DNA of 64,000 bases, taken from RGZA01 sp964568585 (GTDB taxonomy: Bacteria; Pseudomonadota; Alphaproteobacteria; UBA9219; RGZA01). Position numbers and translations under genes: made by a program. Where the stretch lies: NCBI GenBank assembly GCA_964568585.1, contig CAZMQI010000005.1:1-64000 (forward strand), in the 5' to 3' direction. Of this stretch, positions 26,389-34,468 are shown one piece after another. How positions within the stretch are numbered: the stretch's first letter is position 1; each line of letters starts with the position of its first letter. The notes under the pieces were generated by a model that was not told the DNA's origin, searched no databases, and worked only from the letters and a program-made list of their open reading frames with translations.

Positions 26389-27384
26389 TTACGACAAGAA
26401 TTTCTCTACTACTGCAATCTGCTCAGGATCAATCAACGCCGGTGCATGTCCGCAATTATCAAAGGTCACTAATTGCGCTTTGGGTCCACGCTGCGTCATC
26501 TCCGTTGCGACCTCTTTGGACAATACATCTGATTTGACGCCGCGCAATAATAAGGTGGGACATGACACGGTATCATACATCGGCCATACACTGATGTCTT
26601 CCTTCACCGCGCCGAATGCCGTTGCGATTTTCGGATCGTAATGCAGTGTGTATCCGCCCTCTAGCGCAGGGCCGGTTGCGCCTTCTGGCGCAGAGGCATC
26701 GCGTTTTAAAATAGGGCGCACGGTTTTTTCCGCAAAGAAACGCCAATCCTTATCGGTTTTAATTCCGAAATCGGCATAGATAGCTCTACAATGACGCTCT
26801 GCATCTTCCATCGTTGCAAAATTTGCTGGGCGTCCGGCATAAAATGCAATGCGCTGCACAGCGGTCAAAGGCAGAAACGGGCCGATGTCATTAAGTACCA
26901 AACGATGGATGATACGCGCTTCTTCTGCCCGAGCGGTTGCGCCTTCAGGCGCAGAGCGAATGGCAACGCTATCTAACGACGCAATCCACATACCAATCAA
27001 TCCGCCCATGCTGGTGCCAAGCCAATCCACCTGTCCCAACTTCAACGCTTGCCGGATGATGTAAATGCAATCCGCCGCATAATTCGGATAAACGTAATGC
27101 ATGGGGTCAGCCAGCCAATCGCTTTCGCCGCGTCCTGCCATGCTGAGCGCATAGACGTCGCGCGTCTCGGAAAGTTTTTGCGCAATATCAACGAAATCAT
27201 AAGCCATGCGTGTCAGGCCATGCACACATACGAGCGGTGGAAGCACCGATGCTTTATTCTGTTTAGACCAGCTCAATACATGGATTTTGTGCGGCGAGGC
27301 TGCAGGCTGAACGGTATTGGGGCAAGAAATATAGGAAGATTGGGACTGCAAAGAACGTGGCTCCGACTTGAAATAGTATGGCAT
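26389..27384 (-). CDS. Alpha/beta hydrolase with two palindromic-element insertions
   Basis: 331 residues from ATG 27384. The hydrolase fold is clear: 'PPLVCVHGLTR' (oxyanion HG), 'DWLGTSMGGLIGMW' with nucleophile Ser in GTSMG, and 'FDNCGHAPALIDPEQ' with the catalytic His. Two in-frame insertions encode near-identical peptides, 'SAPEGATARAEEA' after 'DSVAIR' and 'SAPEGATGPALEG' after 'LKRDA'. Both match the DNA palindromic elements at 26927-26972 and 26661-26703. They fall in loops and keep the frame open. The substrate is unknown. Confidence 0.8.
   Translation of the reverse strand: MPYYFKSEPRSLQSQSSYISCPNTVQPAASPHKIHVLSWSKQNKASVLPPLVCVHGLTRMAYDFVDIAQKLSETRDVYALSMAGRGESDWLADPMHYVYPNYAADCIYIIRQALKLGQVDWLGTSMGGLIGMWIASLDSVAIRSAPEGATARAEEARIIHRLVLNDIGPFLPLTAVQRIAFYAGRPANFATMEDAERHCRAIYADFGIKTDKDWRFFAEKTVRPILKRDASAPEGATGPALEGGYTLHYDPKIATAFGAVKEDISVWPMYDTVSCPTLLLRGVKSDVLSKEVATEMTQRGPKAQLVTFDNCGHAPALIDPEQIAVVEKFLS
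26661..26703. repeat. Palindromic element copy 3 (in frame inside a hydrolase gene)
   Basis: Left flank CTAGCGCAGGGCCGGTTGCG, hairpin TGCGCC-TTCT-GGCGCA (26677-26692), right flank CGCAGAGGCATCGCG. Both flanks match the element inside mnmA at 28557-28596; only the hairpin differs. Read on the minus strand it encodes part of the peptide DASAPEGATGPALEG. Confidence 0.75.
26927..26972. repeat. Palindromic element copy 2 (in frame inside the same hydrolase gene)
   Basis: Left flank GCCCGAGCGGTTG, hairpin TGCGCC-TTCA-GGCGCA (26938-26953), right flank CAGAGCGAATGGCAA.GCTAT. The flanks match copy 1; the hairpin matches copy 3 except for one loop base. On the minus strand it encodes VAIRSAPEGATARAE. 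Confidence 0.75.
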
Positions 27385-27450
27385 CACTAAAGCATCATTT
27401 TCCCTGTAAATACAGCTTTGTCTGAAGTGAATCGCTGCTTATAACAACGC

Positions 27451-28326
27451 ATGCTTTCCGCACTTCCCACATCCCCGCTTCCGACAAGCATGCCACTTAT
27501 CGTGTTCATCGCCGTGCTGACCGCTGCCCTTGGTCATGCGACATGGAACGCACTTTTGAAAAGCAGCGGCAAGCCGTGGGATAATGTAACGGCGTTGTGC
27601 TATGCCACCGGCTTTACATCCGCCGCCGTATTATTTTTTGTTCCAGCGCCAGCACCCGAAAGCTGGCCATACATGTTCGCATCCGGCGGCACGCAATTCT
27701 TTTATATGTATATGGTTTCCAAAGTTTATAAAAAGGGTGATTACGCTGTCGGCTACCCATTGATGCGCGGGCTATCGCCGCCCTTCGTCGCGCTATTCGG
27801 GTTCTTGTTTTTACATGAGGTGATGACGTTCAATGAAATGATTGGCCTTGCCTGTATCTCGCTCGGCGTGCTGACTATCGGCATTGGTGCGATCAACAAT
27901 CTACATTCTTTCCGCAAGCAAGGCGTACTTGCATTATTCTGCGGACTGATGATTGCGTATTACGCATTGGTGGATGGCACTGGCGCGCGGCTTTCCAATT
28001 CCACCATCGCCTATACGATGTGGGTGTTTGTGTTACAGGGGATTGGCATATTCATCTTCCGCGCGATTAAAAAACATCCGGTTCTTGTGCCGCTTAATAC
28101 ATGGAAACCATGGGCTGGCGCCGTCCTGTCTTCGGCTGCTTATGCCGTGGCATTATGGGCCATGACACAGGCACCAATTGCCATGGTGGCGGCATTGCGC
28201 GAAAGTTCCATTTTCTTTTCCGCCCTTGTCGGCTTTTTGTTGCTCAAAGAAAAACCCAGTCTTTTCCGCATCATGGGCGCTGCCTTGGTTGCGGTGGGCG
28301 TTATCACCTTCCGGCTTTCGTTTTAG
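27451..28326 (+). CDS. EamA/DMT-superfamily transporter
   Basis: 291 residues with about ten hydrophobic membrane segments arranged as two five-helix halves, the EamA pattern. 'SSIFFSALVGFLLLKEKPS' near the C-terminus is the typical second-repeat motif ending in a conserved Glu-Lys pair; 'LSPPFVALFGFLFLHE' is its first-repeat counterpart. It should export a small metabolite across the inner membrane. Divergent from the hydrolase gene and 52 bases before mnmA. Substrate not predictable. Confidence 0.85.
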   Translation: MLSALPTSPLPTSMPLIVFIAVLTAALGHATWNALLKSSGKPWDNVTALCYATGFTSAAVLFFVPAPAPESWPYMFASGGTQFFYMYMVSKVYKKGDYAVGYPLMRGLSPPFVALFGFLFLHEVMTFNEMIGLACISLGVLTIGIGAINNLHSFRKQGVLALFCGLMIAYYALVDGTGARLSNSTIAYTMWVFVLQGIGIFIFRAIKKHPVLVPLNTWKPWAGAVLSSAAYAVALWAMTQAPIAMVAALRESSIFFSALVGFLLLKEKPSLFRIMGAALVAVGVITFRLSF

Positions 28327-28378
28327 TAAGTAAATAAAGGGCTGGCGGCAAAGCACCTGCCGTACTATTTTCCTGCCC

Positions 28379-29600
28379 ATGAACAGCTTGGGCTTTAACA
28401 AAGAACCGAAAGACACACGCGTCGTCGTCGCGATGAGCGGCGGCGTGGACAGTTCTGTGGTCGCAGCGATGCTGAAAGACCAAGGCTATGATGTGGTCGG
28501 TATCACGCTGCAACTTTATGACCATGGTGCTGCTACAAAGGTTTGTAGCACGGAGCCTAGCGCAGGGCCGGTTGCGGGCACCGCAGAGGCATCGCGCAAA
28601 ACAAAGACATGTTGCGCGGGTGCGGATATATATGATGCAAAAACCGTCGCGGCGAAAATCAACATCCCGCATTATGTGCTGGATTATGAATCCGCGTTTC
28701 GCCAAAGCGTGATGGATGATTTCGCCGATAGTTATTTNNNNNNNNNNACCCATCCCCTGCGTACGCTGCAATCAAAAAGTAAAGTTCCGTGATTTGCTAG
28801 TTGCCGCAAAAGATTTAGGTGCGGATTGTCTGGCAACGGGTCATTACGTGCAACGTATCGAAACGGAGCATGGCAGCGAATTGCAGCGTGCAGCAGACCC
28901 CGCACGCGATCAAAGTTATTTCCTGTTCGCGACCACGCAAGAACAGCTGGATTATCTACGTTTTCCACTTGGCCATTTACCAACCAAAGCGGAAACGCGC
29001 GCGCTTGCTGCAAAATATGAATTGGTGGTCGCCGAAAAACCCGATAGTCAGGATATTTGCTTTGTCCCCAATGGTAAGTATGTGGATGTGGTTGCCAAAA
29101 TGCGCCCGGGTGCAATTGAACCCGGCGATATTGTGCTCGCGGATGGCACCGTGCTGGGCCGCCATGAAGGCATCATCCATTACACGATTGGCCAGCGCAA
29201 AGGCTTGAACCTGCAACAACGCAGCGGCGAAAACCGCGACCCGTTATTTGTGATTGGCCTGAACGCTGCGAAAAAACAAGTGATTGTCGGCAATCATCAT
29301 GCGCTTGCTGTCACCGCGATTGATCTTAAAGAAACAAACTGGCTCAGCACAACCAACACGCAGAATTTATTGGTGCGTTATCGTTCATCAATGGAACCAG
29401 TGCCAGCACACATCGACTTTAACGATAATGGTTCGGCAAAAATTGAGTTCAATGATCCGCAATTCGGCGTGGCCCCCGGCCAAGCCTGCGTTGTGTATGA
29501 TGGGAACCGTGTGATTGGTGGTGGATGGATTGCAAAGACGCATGCGATGGCAAAACCCGTTTTATCGGAACAACAAACTGGCGCATTTGCAACAGCTTGA
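28379..29600 (+). CDS. mnmA: tRNA-specific 2-thiouridylase MnmA (crossed by an assembly gap)
   Basis: Thiolates U34 of Lys, Glu and Gln tRNAs. 'VVAMSGGVDSSVVAAML' (ATP pyrophosphatase P-loop), the catalytic-cysteine region 'IPCVRCNQKVKF' and 'DSQDICFVPNGKYVDVV' with the second active Cys are present. Ten N at 28738-28747 interrupt the gene after 'DDFADSY', and the halves are in different frames. The missing family motif (roughly L-x-G-E-T) would need 12 bases, so the frameshift is a gap-size artefact rather than a mutation. Upstream, a palindromic element adds about 18 residues between 'YDHGAA' and 'TCCAGADI'. Cytosolic enzyme. Confidence 0.9.
28557..28596. repeat. Palindromic element copy 4 (in frame inside mnmA)
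   Basis: Flanks CTAGCGCAGGGCCGGTTGCG and CGCAGAGGCATCGCG match copy 3, with a shorter hairpin TGCGG-GCA-CCGCA (28573-28585). It encodes PSAGPVAGTAEASR in the opposite orientation to copy 3, still without a stop. Confidence 0.75.
28738..28747. other. Assembly gap (10 N)
   Basis: Ten undetermined bases inside mnmA. The flanking frames join only if the true number is a multiple of three; the conserved motif predicts 12. Confidence 0.95.
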
Positions 29601-29637
29601 TTTAGTTATTATTTAGATATTTAGACGGAGTTTATTT

Positions 29638-30126
29638 ATGTCTTTTCCTGCAGATAACCCAGCTGTGTTTCCAACTGCCATTAAGAAAGCCAATGTCCCA
29701 GCGCTTTCCAACAGAGACGGGCGTTTAGGCGAAGGCGAAGGAGACCGCATTGATACGCTAGAAAATGATGGCCGCGTGAAATTACAAGCTGCGCCAGATT
29801 TGCAAGATGCAACACTCGATTTAAAAATTGATGACAAACAAATCACCGTTGCTTTTCAAAGTGCCGCGAAGGAAATTGTTGCCATAACATTCGATAGAAA
29901 CTTATTGAAACGTGAAATCGCGGATTATGCACTGGCCATTCAGACCTATCATGCAGCCTTTCGCACGGCATTGCCGCCTCAAATCCAACGTGTCGATATG
30001 GCGCGGCGCGAGGCGCACAATAAAGGCGCACGAAAATTGCAATCCTTGATGCATAACGGCAATATCGATATGGGATTAAATGCTGCACGTTGTGTTTTTT
30101 ATTTAATCGCCAATCGTCTGGGCTAA
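29638..30126 (+). CDS. UPF0262 family protein
   Basis: 162 residues. The C-terminal half, 'YHAAFRTALPPQIQRVDMAR' followed by 'HNKGARKLQSLM' and 'DMGLNAARCVFYLIA', matches the conserved core of UPF0262, a family largely confined to alphaproteobacteria. Function is unknown. RBS GGAG 9 bases before the ATG. The N-terminal ~40 residues are charged and variable. It is convergent with, and abuts, the GNAT gene. Confidence 0.8.
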   Translation: MSFPADNPAVFPTAIKKANVPALSNRDGRLGEGEGDRIDTLENDGRVKLQAAPDLQDATLDLKIDDKQITVAFQSAAKEIVAITFDRNLLKREIADYALAIQTYHAAFRTALPPQIQRVDMARREAHNKGARKLQSLMHNGNIDMGLNAARCVFYLIANRLG

Positions 30127-30744
30127 CTAACCCAATTTCAAACGATAGGCAGCGCCAGCGGTGGAAAGTTCATACCCACCGCGAAGGCGTGGCTGCCACA
30201 TGGTACGCAGCCTCGCCAAACTGCTGGGGTTCAAGCGCATCCGCATATCGGGCGAACGTTCATCGGTGTGCGGGATAATGCTAAAGCCGGAGCGTTCCCA
30301 TAAGGCACGTGCGCGCGGCGATGCCACTTCCATCATGCGTAATTCCACATCACGCGCATTCGCCTTGCGGTATAAACGCTCCACAACATCCAGCGTGATG
30401 GCGGGGGATAGGTGCAAACCTTGGAACCCGTTATCGACCGCGACTAATCCGATTTCAATGCGCGGTGCATGACGAATATTATTCACGGCATCCCATGTCA
30501 CCACGGTTCCGCTGGCGCAGGCGATGATGGGTGCAGTTAAATCCTGCGCTGTGCCATTGATGAACACCGATACAATTTCGTTGCTGGCGGGATAGATCTC
30601 GTCGAAATCGCCTATCTCCATCACCAGCTTGTTGATGGATGGTTTACCACAATCAAAATCATATAAGGAATGCCGGACGCGATTGAACGCGATGGGACCG
30701 GTTAATATGATGGGTTCATGATTTGGGATGGATGTCTGGTGCAT
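30127..30744 (-). CDS. GNAT-like acetyltransferase domain protein
   Basis: 205 residues from ATG 30744; an in-frame extension upstream to 30867 looks non-coding. The centre shows 'IIACASGTVVTWDAV', 'PRIEIGLVAVDNGFQGLHLSPAI' (strand beta-4 and acetyl-CoA loop of a GNAT fold) and 'VELRMMEVASPRARALWERSGF', the typical GNAT end ('A..ly.k.GF'). The acetyl-CoA P-loop Q/R-x-x-G-x-G/A is weak (NGFQGLHL). Soluble; substrate unknown. Confidence 0.6.
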   Translation of the reverse strand: MHQTSIPNHEPIILTGPIAFNRVRHSLYDFDCGKPSINKLVMEIGDFDEIYPASNEIVSVFINGTAQDLTAPIIACASGTVVTWDAVNNIRHAPRIEIGLVAVDNGFQGLHLSPAITLDVVERLYRKANARDVELRMMEVASPRARALWERSGFSIIPHTDERSPDMRMRLNPSSLARLRTMWQPRLRGGYELSTAGAAYRLKLG

Positions 30745-30957
30745 GGCGAAAAATATACGCGCCGCCCCCACCCATCTGCCAAGAAGCATAATAGTTTCAA
30801 GCACTGGTACGTGGCGGCTGGCTGTGCAACGCAGTAAGCACTTAACAGCAAAGCCCCCACTCACCACCCTTGACTAAGTGCCAATGAAACGCCTAAAACA
30901 CTGCATCTTTTTAAGGGTTAGCCCTAAAAAGCAAATGGCCCAAAAGGCTAATGGTAT

Positions 30958-31032
30958 GGCAGCGTAGCTCAGTGGTAGAGCAGAGGAATCATAATCCTTT
31001 GGTCGGGGGTTCAAATCTCTCCGCTGCTACCA
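30958..31032 (+). tRNA. tRNA-Met (CAT anticodon), elongator type
   Basis: Cloverleaf: acceptor GGCAGCG/CGCTGCT (one G-U), D stem GCTC/GAGC, anticodon stem GAGGA/TCCTT with loop ATCATAA, T stem GGGGG/CTCTC, and an encoded CCA. The anticodon arm 'GAGGAATCATAATCCT' is that of elongator tRNA-Met. The T-stem 3' strand is slightly weakened (two G-U pairs), consistent with its 3' end having been replaced by island DNA. The integrase gene starts 172 bases downstream. Confidence 0.92.
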
Positions 31033-31034
31033 TT
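31011..31034. repeat. attL (3' end of tRNA-Met)
   Basis: TCAAA-T-C-T-CTCCGCTGCTACCATT. Left boundary of the island; it forms the T-loop, T-stem and acceptor of the functional tRNA. Confidence 0.85.
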
Positions 31035-31150
31035 TTCTAATACAAGGATGTCCAACGACATCCATAAAATGGTGCAATATCAATTTACTAGCGGTAATTT
31101 TTGTCTATAATGGTTCGGGAGAGATTTTTAACATCCGAACCTTATCGGGG

Positions 31151-31199
31151 TATGTTTGGGGGTATGCCAATCGTAATCCGTGGGGTTCATACCCCCAAA
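31151..31199. promoter_or_regulatory. Inverted 12-bp sites upstream of the integrase gene
   Basis: TTTGGGGGTATG (31155-31166) and its exact complement CATACCCCCAAA (31188-31199) flank 21 bases and end five bases before the int ATG. A close third copy, TATGTTTAGGGGTAT, lies at 43233-43247 near the right end (14 of 15 bases equal to 31151-31165). Likely arm-type integrase sites or an int operator. Confidence 0.55.
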
Positions 31200-31204
31200 T
31201 CAAA

Positions 31205-32521
31205 ATGGCCAAACGGGTCCGCCCACTTACTGATAAAGGCTGCAAAAACGCCGAATTCACGCCTAATCCAGAAAAAGGCGCAGGGAATAAGCTGTTTGAT
31301 GGTGGCGGGCTATTTCTCCACCTCATGCCTACGGGCTCAAAAATCTGGCGATTGAAATACCGCAAGCCAGACGGGCGTGAAGCCCTCCTCACATACGGTC
31401 CATACCCACACGTCACTTTGCCCCATGCACGCGCTAAACGTGAGGAAAGCCGCCACATTATCCGCGAGGGCAAAGACCCAGCACTGGAAGCGGATAAAGC
31501 GAGATCACAGGCTTCCCTGCTTGCAAAGAACACCTTTGAAAAAGTCGCTCGTGACTGGTTTAACAATTACAAAGATGGCTGGGTGCCGCGCCATGCACAG
31601 AACATTCTCAACCGGCTGGAAAATGACATCTTCCCTGTAATCGGTAATTTGCCAATCACTGCGATTGATAACCCCACCGTTCTTGAAACAGTCAGAAAGA
31701 TTGAAGCACGCGGCGCGCGCGATATTGCCAAGCGCATTACCCAATACTGCTGCCAGATTTTTAACTATGCGATTGGCTGCGGCATAAGCGGCCTAAAGTA
31801 CAACCCTGCCCAAGGCCTTACGCGCCTGCTCAAACCTTATGAAAAAGGTCATTTCCAGCGCATTGATATAAAAGACATCCCCTCATTCCTTCATACCATT
31901 GAAAACAATGGCGGTAGAATGACTGACCAAACATTGATTACCACAAAACTGCTTATGCTCACGCTCCTGCGAACCAGTGAATTGATCGCAACAAAATGGG
32001 AAGAGGTAGATTTTGAGAAGGCCGAATTAACTGTCGCAAGCGAACGCATGAAGATGAAAGGCCGCCCACCTTTTGTGGTTCCCCTTTCAACTCAAGCCCT
32101 GCAACTGCTGGAACAGCAAAGAGCGAGAACTGGAAACTATATTTATATTTTCCCGCATAATTCCAAAGCCCATGCTTGCATGTCAAATTGCACGGTGCTG
32201 TCTGGCCTATACCGTTTGGGCTATAAGGGCAAAATGACTGGTCACGGCTTCCGCAGCCTTGGGGTGGATGTATTGTCTTCTGTCCTTAAGCACCCCAAAG
32301 ATGTTGTCGATAAATGCCTCGCCCACGGCGAAAAAAGCAAGGTAATGAGTGCTTATTTCCGTGATCCCTATCTCGACCAACGTAGAGTTCTCATGCAAGA
32401 ATGGGCTGATTATTTGGACGGCATGAGGGGCGCAAATTATGAACGGTTTGACGGAATTGGAAGCGTTGTTTTCCATAGACAAGAAAAGGGAGCCCGATTG
32501 GGCGAAGTGGAAAAAATTTGA
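31205..32521 (+). CDS. int: Tyrosine-type integrase, P4 family (DUF4102 N-terminus)
   Basis: 438 residues. N-terminal DUF4102 arm-binding domain ('PLTDKGCKNAEF', 'GLFLHLMPTGSKIWRLKYR'), a central core-binding domain (about 110-200), and the catalytic domain with Arg in 'LLRTSELIATKW', 'HGFRS' (His/Arg pair) and nucleophile Tyr in 'MSAYFRDPY'. All catalytic residues are visible, so it should be active. It recombines the tRNA-Met 3' end with the island attachment site. Its 3' end overlaps the next gene by 83 bases. Confidence 0.93.
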   Translation: MAKRVRPLTDKGCKNAEFTPNPEKGAGNKLFDGGGLFLHLMPTGSKIWRLKYRKPDGREALLTYGPYPHVTLPHARAKREESRHIIREGKDPALEADKARSQASLLAKNTFEKVARDWFNNYKDGWVPRHAQNILNRLENDIFPVIGNLPITAIDNPTVLETVRKIEARGARDIAKRITQYCCQIFNYAIGCGISGLKYNPAQGLTRLLKPYEKGHFQRIDIKDIPSFLHTIENNGGRMTDQTLITTKLLMLTLLRTSELIATKWEEVDFEKAELTVASERMKMKGRPPFVVPLSTQALQLLEQQRARTGNYIYIFPHNSKAHACMSNCTVLSGLYRLGYKGKMTGHGFRSLGVDVLSSVLKHPKDVVDKCLAHGEKSKVMSAYFRDPYLDQRRVLMQEWADYLDGMRGANYERFDGIGSVVFHRQEKGARLGEVEKI

Positions 32522-33077
32522 TCAGATTGTGCTTTGGAAAGCCGTTGCGCTCTGCTGCCGTGATGAACCCGACGATTACGTTGGATACTATCCAAATATA
32601 GATCGTACAATTACGGGCATAACACGTACTGGATATGGCTACCAACAAAACTGCTCCGATAAAGCGCGCAACCTCTTGGCAGTAGCAATCAGTCACCTTG
32701 GTAAGAAACTGCATTGCGATAAAATCATTGATGAGAACAAACATGATTCTATTATTTCTTTGCCCGATCTTGTTTTATGGGTACTTCATACGGCGCAAGA
32801 CCATGAAATGCCGCGCGAACTTTATGAATCTGCTCTAACTGAGACTGATAAAAGAAAAACATCGCTGACAAAAGAAAATTTAAGCCTCATGAAGCTTGTT
32901 ATCGGAATGGCTACAGGTAAATATGGCTATGATCCTGAGAAAGCTGTCGGGAAAAGAGATACGACAGTATCAAAAATTGAAAACGATTTGGCTATTTCTG
33001 GCGTTGAACTAAGTAGCGATGCTATTCGAAAACATTTAGAAAATGCTTCTAAACTTGTTTCAGACAAAAAATCATAA
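32439..33077 (+). CDS. Island hypothetical protein overlapping int
   Basis: 212 residues, soluble, charged, Lys/Asp-rich. The N-terminal half contains 'FDQIVLWKAVALCCRDEP', a segment found in accessory proteins encoded next to integrases; 'KISKIENDLA'-like helices fill the C-terminal half ('TTVSKIENDLAISG'). It starts within the integrase gene (83-base overlap), which suggests co-expression. No function can be assigned; a role in island maintenance is inferred only from position. Confidence 0.55.
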   Translation: MNGLTELEALFSIDKKREPDWAKWKKFDQIVLWKAVALCCRDEPDDYVGYYPNIDRTITGITRTGYGYQQNCSDKARNLLAVAISHLGKKLHCDKIIDENKHDSIISLPDLVLWVLHTAQDHEMPRELYESALTETDKRKTSLTKENLSLMKLVIGMATGKYGYDPEKAVGKRDTTVSKIENDLAISGVELSSDAIRKHLENASKLVSDKKS

Positions 33078-33163
33078 GGCGATTTCAGTTTTTTTTGTAA
33101 AATCGGCCTAAGAAACCATTGGCCATTTTAGCTTGTCTGCATCCATTAACAACCGGAGGCGAC

Positions 33164-33370
33164 ATGCAAGAACACCCTTATCTACTCCCAAAAGTCGGTT
33201 TTGTCCGTCTACACACCATTCTCAAAATCCTACCAATTTGTAGATCAGCTTGGTGGGCGGGCATCAAAGAGGGCCGCTACCCTCGCGGGGTGCACATCGG
33301 AAAACGAACCACAGCATGGCGCGTTGAGGATATTCGGGCACTAATTCAAAGCTTCCCTAAAGCAACATAG
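33164..33370 (+). CDS. AlpA-family excision/regulatory DNA-binding protein
   Basis: 68 residues from ATG 33164, chosen because CGGAGGCGAC gives a strong ribosome-binding site there; the frame opens earlier at 33119. 'LPKVGFVRLHTILKILPICRSAWWAGIKEGRYPRGV' is read in two halves: recognition of the AlpA 'R...vl...s.stly..i..G.fP..v.lg.r...W' pattern, followed by 'GKRTTAWRVEDIRALI'. AlpA proteins are small winged-helix/HTH factors controlling P4-type integrase genes or acting as excisionases. Confidence 0.85.
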   Translation: MQEHPYLLPKVGFVRLHTILKILPICRSAWWAGIKEGRYPRGVHIGKRTTAWRVEDIRALIQSFPKAT

Positions 33371-33377
33371 GTGTTTC

Positions 33378-34181
33378 ATGGCACAAGCACCTCGATTCAT
33401 CTCACATTTAGTCAGCCATAATACGGGCAATGTCATCGCATTACGCAAGCATGGTCAAATGATTGTTGAATATGACAAAAATTACTGGCCGTGCGATCCC
33501 TGCTACACACCAGAAGACCCACGAAGAAAAGGTCGCCCTGCACCAGATAAAGAAATTCTCTTTGGCATCTATGTGCTTGTAGAAATTGCACAGATCAAAC
33601 TAAGAAAAAGCTTAATGGGAGCCTGTTATGAAATTGGAAATCTTCGGAAGTGCTCAAAGAATGGCCATAAAGGCCAAGACGCCATCAAGCATTACTACTA
33701 TCGCGCTAAACCAGAGTTTGAAAAACTTTATAATGAGCCGCCCATTAGTTGGGTAATAAAAGAATTGGCACAAGCCTATGATATGCCACAGGTTATAGAT
33801 GATGATTGTTGCCGGAATGCATTTGCGCTTTACACGGAAAAATCGCGTCAATTAGAAATAACTTATAATGATTCAGGACGCATTATAAATGCGCTCATCT
33901 TTGAGAATAGAACACAGGCTTCAAACGCATATAGTATGAAGAATTTCTTCTGTACTCTAAGCGAACAGTTTGCTTCATTCGGCGTTCAATTAAAATCTTA
34001 CGAGTCTGGGCAGCACAAAACACAGTGCCCGCAGTGCAGTCACTTAAGAAAGGCGCGTAATAGAAAAAAGAAATGCTTGGCAGTAAAAATAGATGTTAGC
34101 GGCAATACGGGGGTTGTTTATTGCCACAATGATGGCTGCAAATGGGTGCAAACATTTGGCTTTTACAAAAGGAAAAAATGA
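33378..34181 (+). CDS. Island protein with a primase-type zinc finger
   Basis: 267 residues. The C-terminal ~55 residues carry 'CPQCSHLRKARNRKKKC' and 'VVYCHNDGCKW', a four-cysteine ribbon with the layout of the DnaG/T7-type primase zinc finger found at the N-terminus of island primase-helicases. Here it is at the C-terminus and no TOPRIM or helicase domain follows, so it is either a stand-alone zinc-finger protein or a truncated primase. The N-terminal 200 residues are unrecognised. It starts 8 bases after the AlpA gene and is likely its operon partner. Confidence 0.6.
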   Translation: MAQAPRFISHLVSHNTGNVIALRKHGQMIVEYDKNYWPCDPCYTPEDPRRKGRPAPDKEILFGIYVLVEIAQIKLRKSLMGACYEIGNLRKCSKNGHKGQDAIKHYYYRAKPEFEKLYNEPPISWVIKELAQAYDMPQVIDDDCCRNAFALYTEKSRQLEITYNDSGRIINALIFENRTQASNAYSMKNFFCTLSEQFASFGVQLKSYESGQHKTQCPQCSHLRKARNRKKKCLAVKIDVSGNTGVVYCHNDGCKWVQTFGFYKRKK

Positions 34182-34193
34182 TTTTCTTACCCC

Positions 34194-34324
34194 TATAAGT
34201 ATACTTATAATGCGGTAAATTTTTCCGTGTAAAGATCAAAGATATTCCGGGAATAACTTTAATCACGCAAATACTTGTGACGATCCTCACACAATCACTG
34301 CTTGATAACTGTATATATTATCAA
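34194..34324. repeat. Cluster of palindromes in the island's central intergenic region
   Basis: A perfect 16-bp palindrome TATAAGTATACTTATA (34194-34209), TCAC-N10-GTGA (34263-34280) and TTGATA-N11-TATCAA (34302-34324) lie within 130 A/T-rich bases between convergent genes. They could be regulator sites or part of a transfer or replication origin; no coding frame is convincing in 34182-34468. Confidence 0.4.
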
Positions 34325-34468
34325 ATCAAAAATAGTGGTTAACGGCAAATAGTTTCTTATTTTACAGCCAATTAGGTGAGTTATACCTATTCTTGGACTG
34401 AGTTTGTTTCAGGCGTTATGCAATAACTTAAAATTGGAGAATTTTTATTCTCATTATTCCTCATATGA

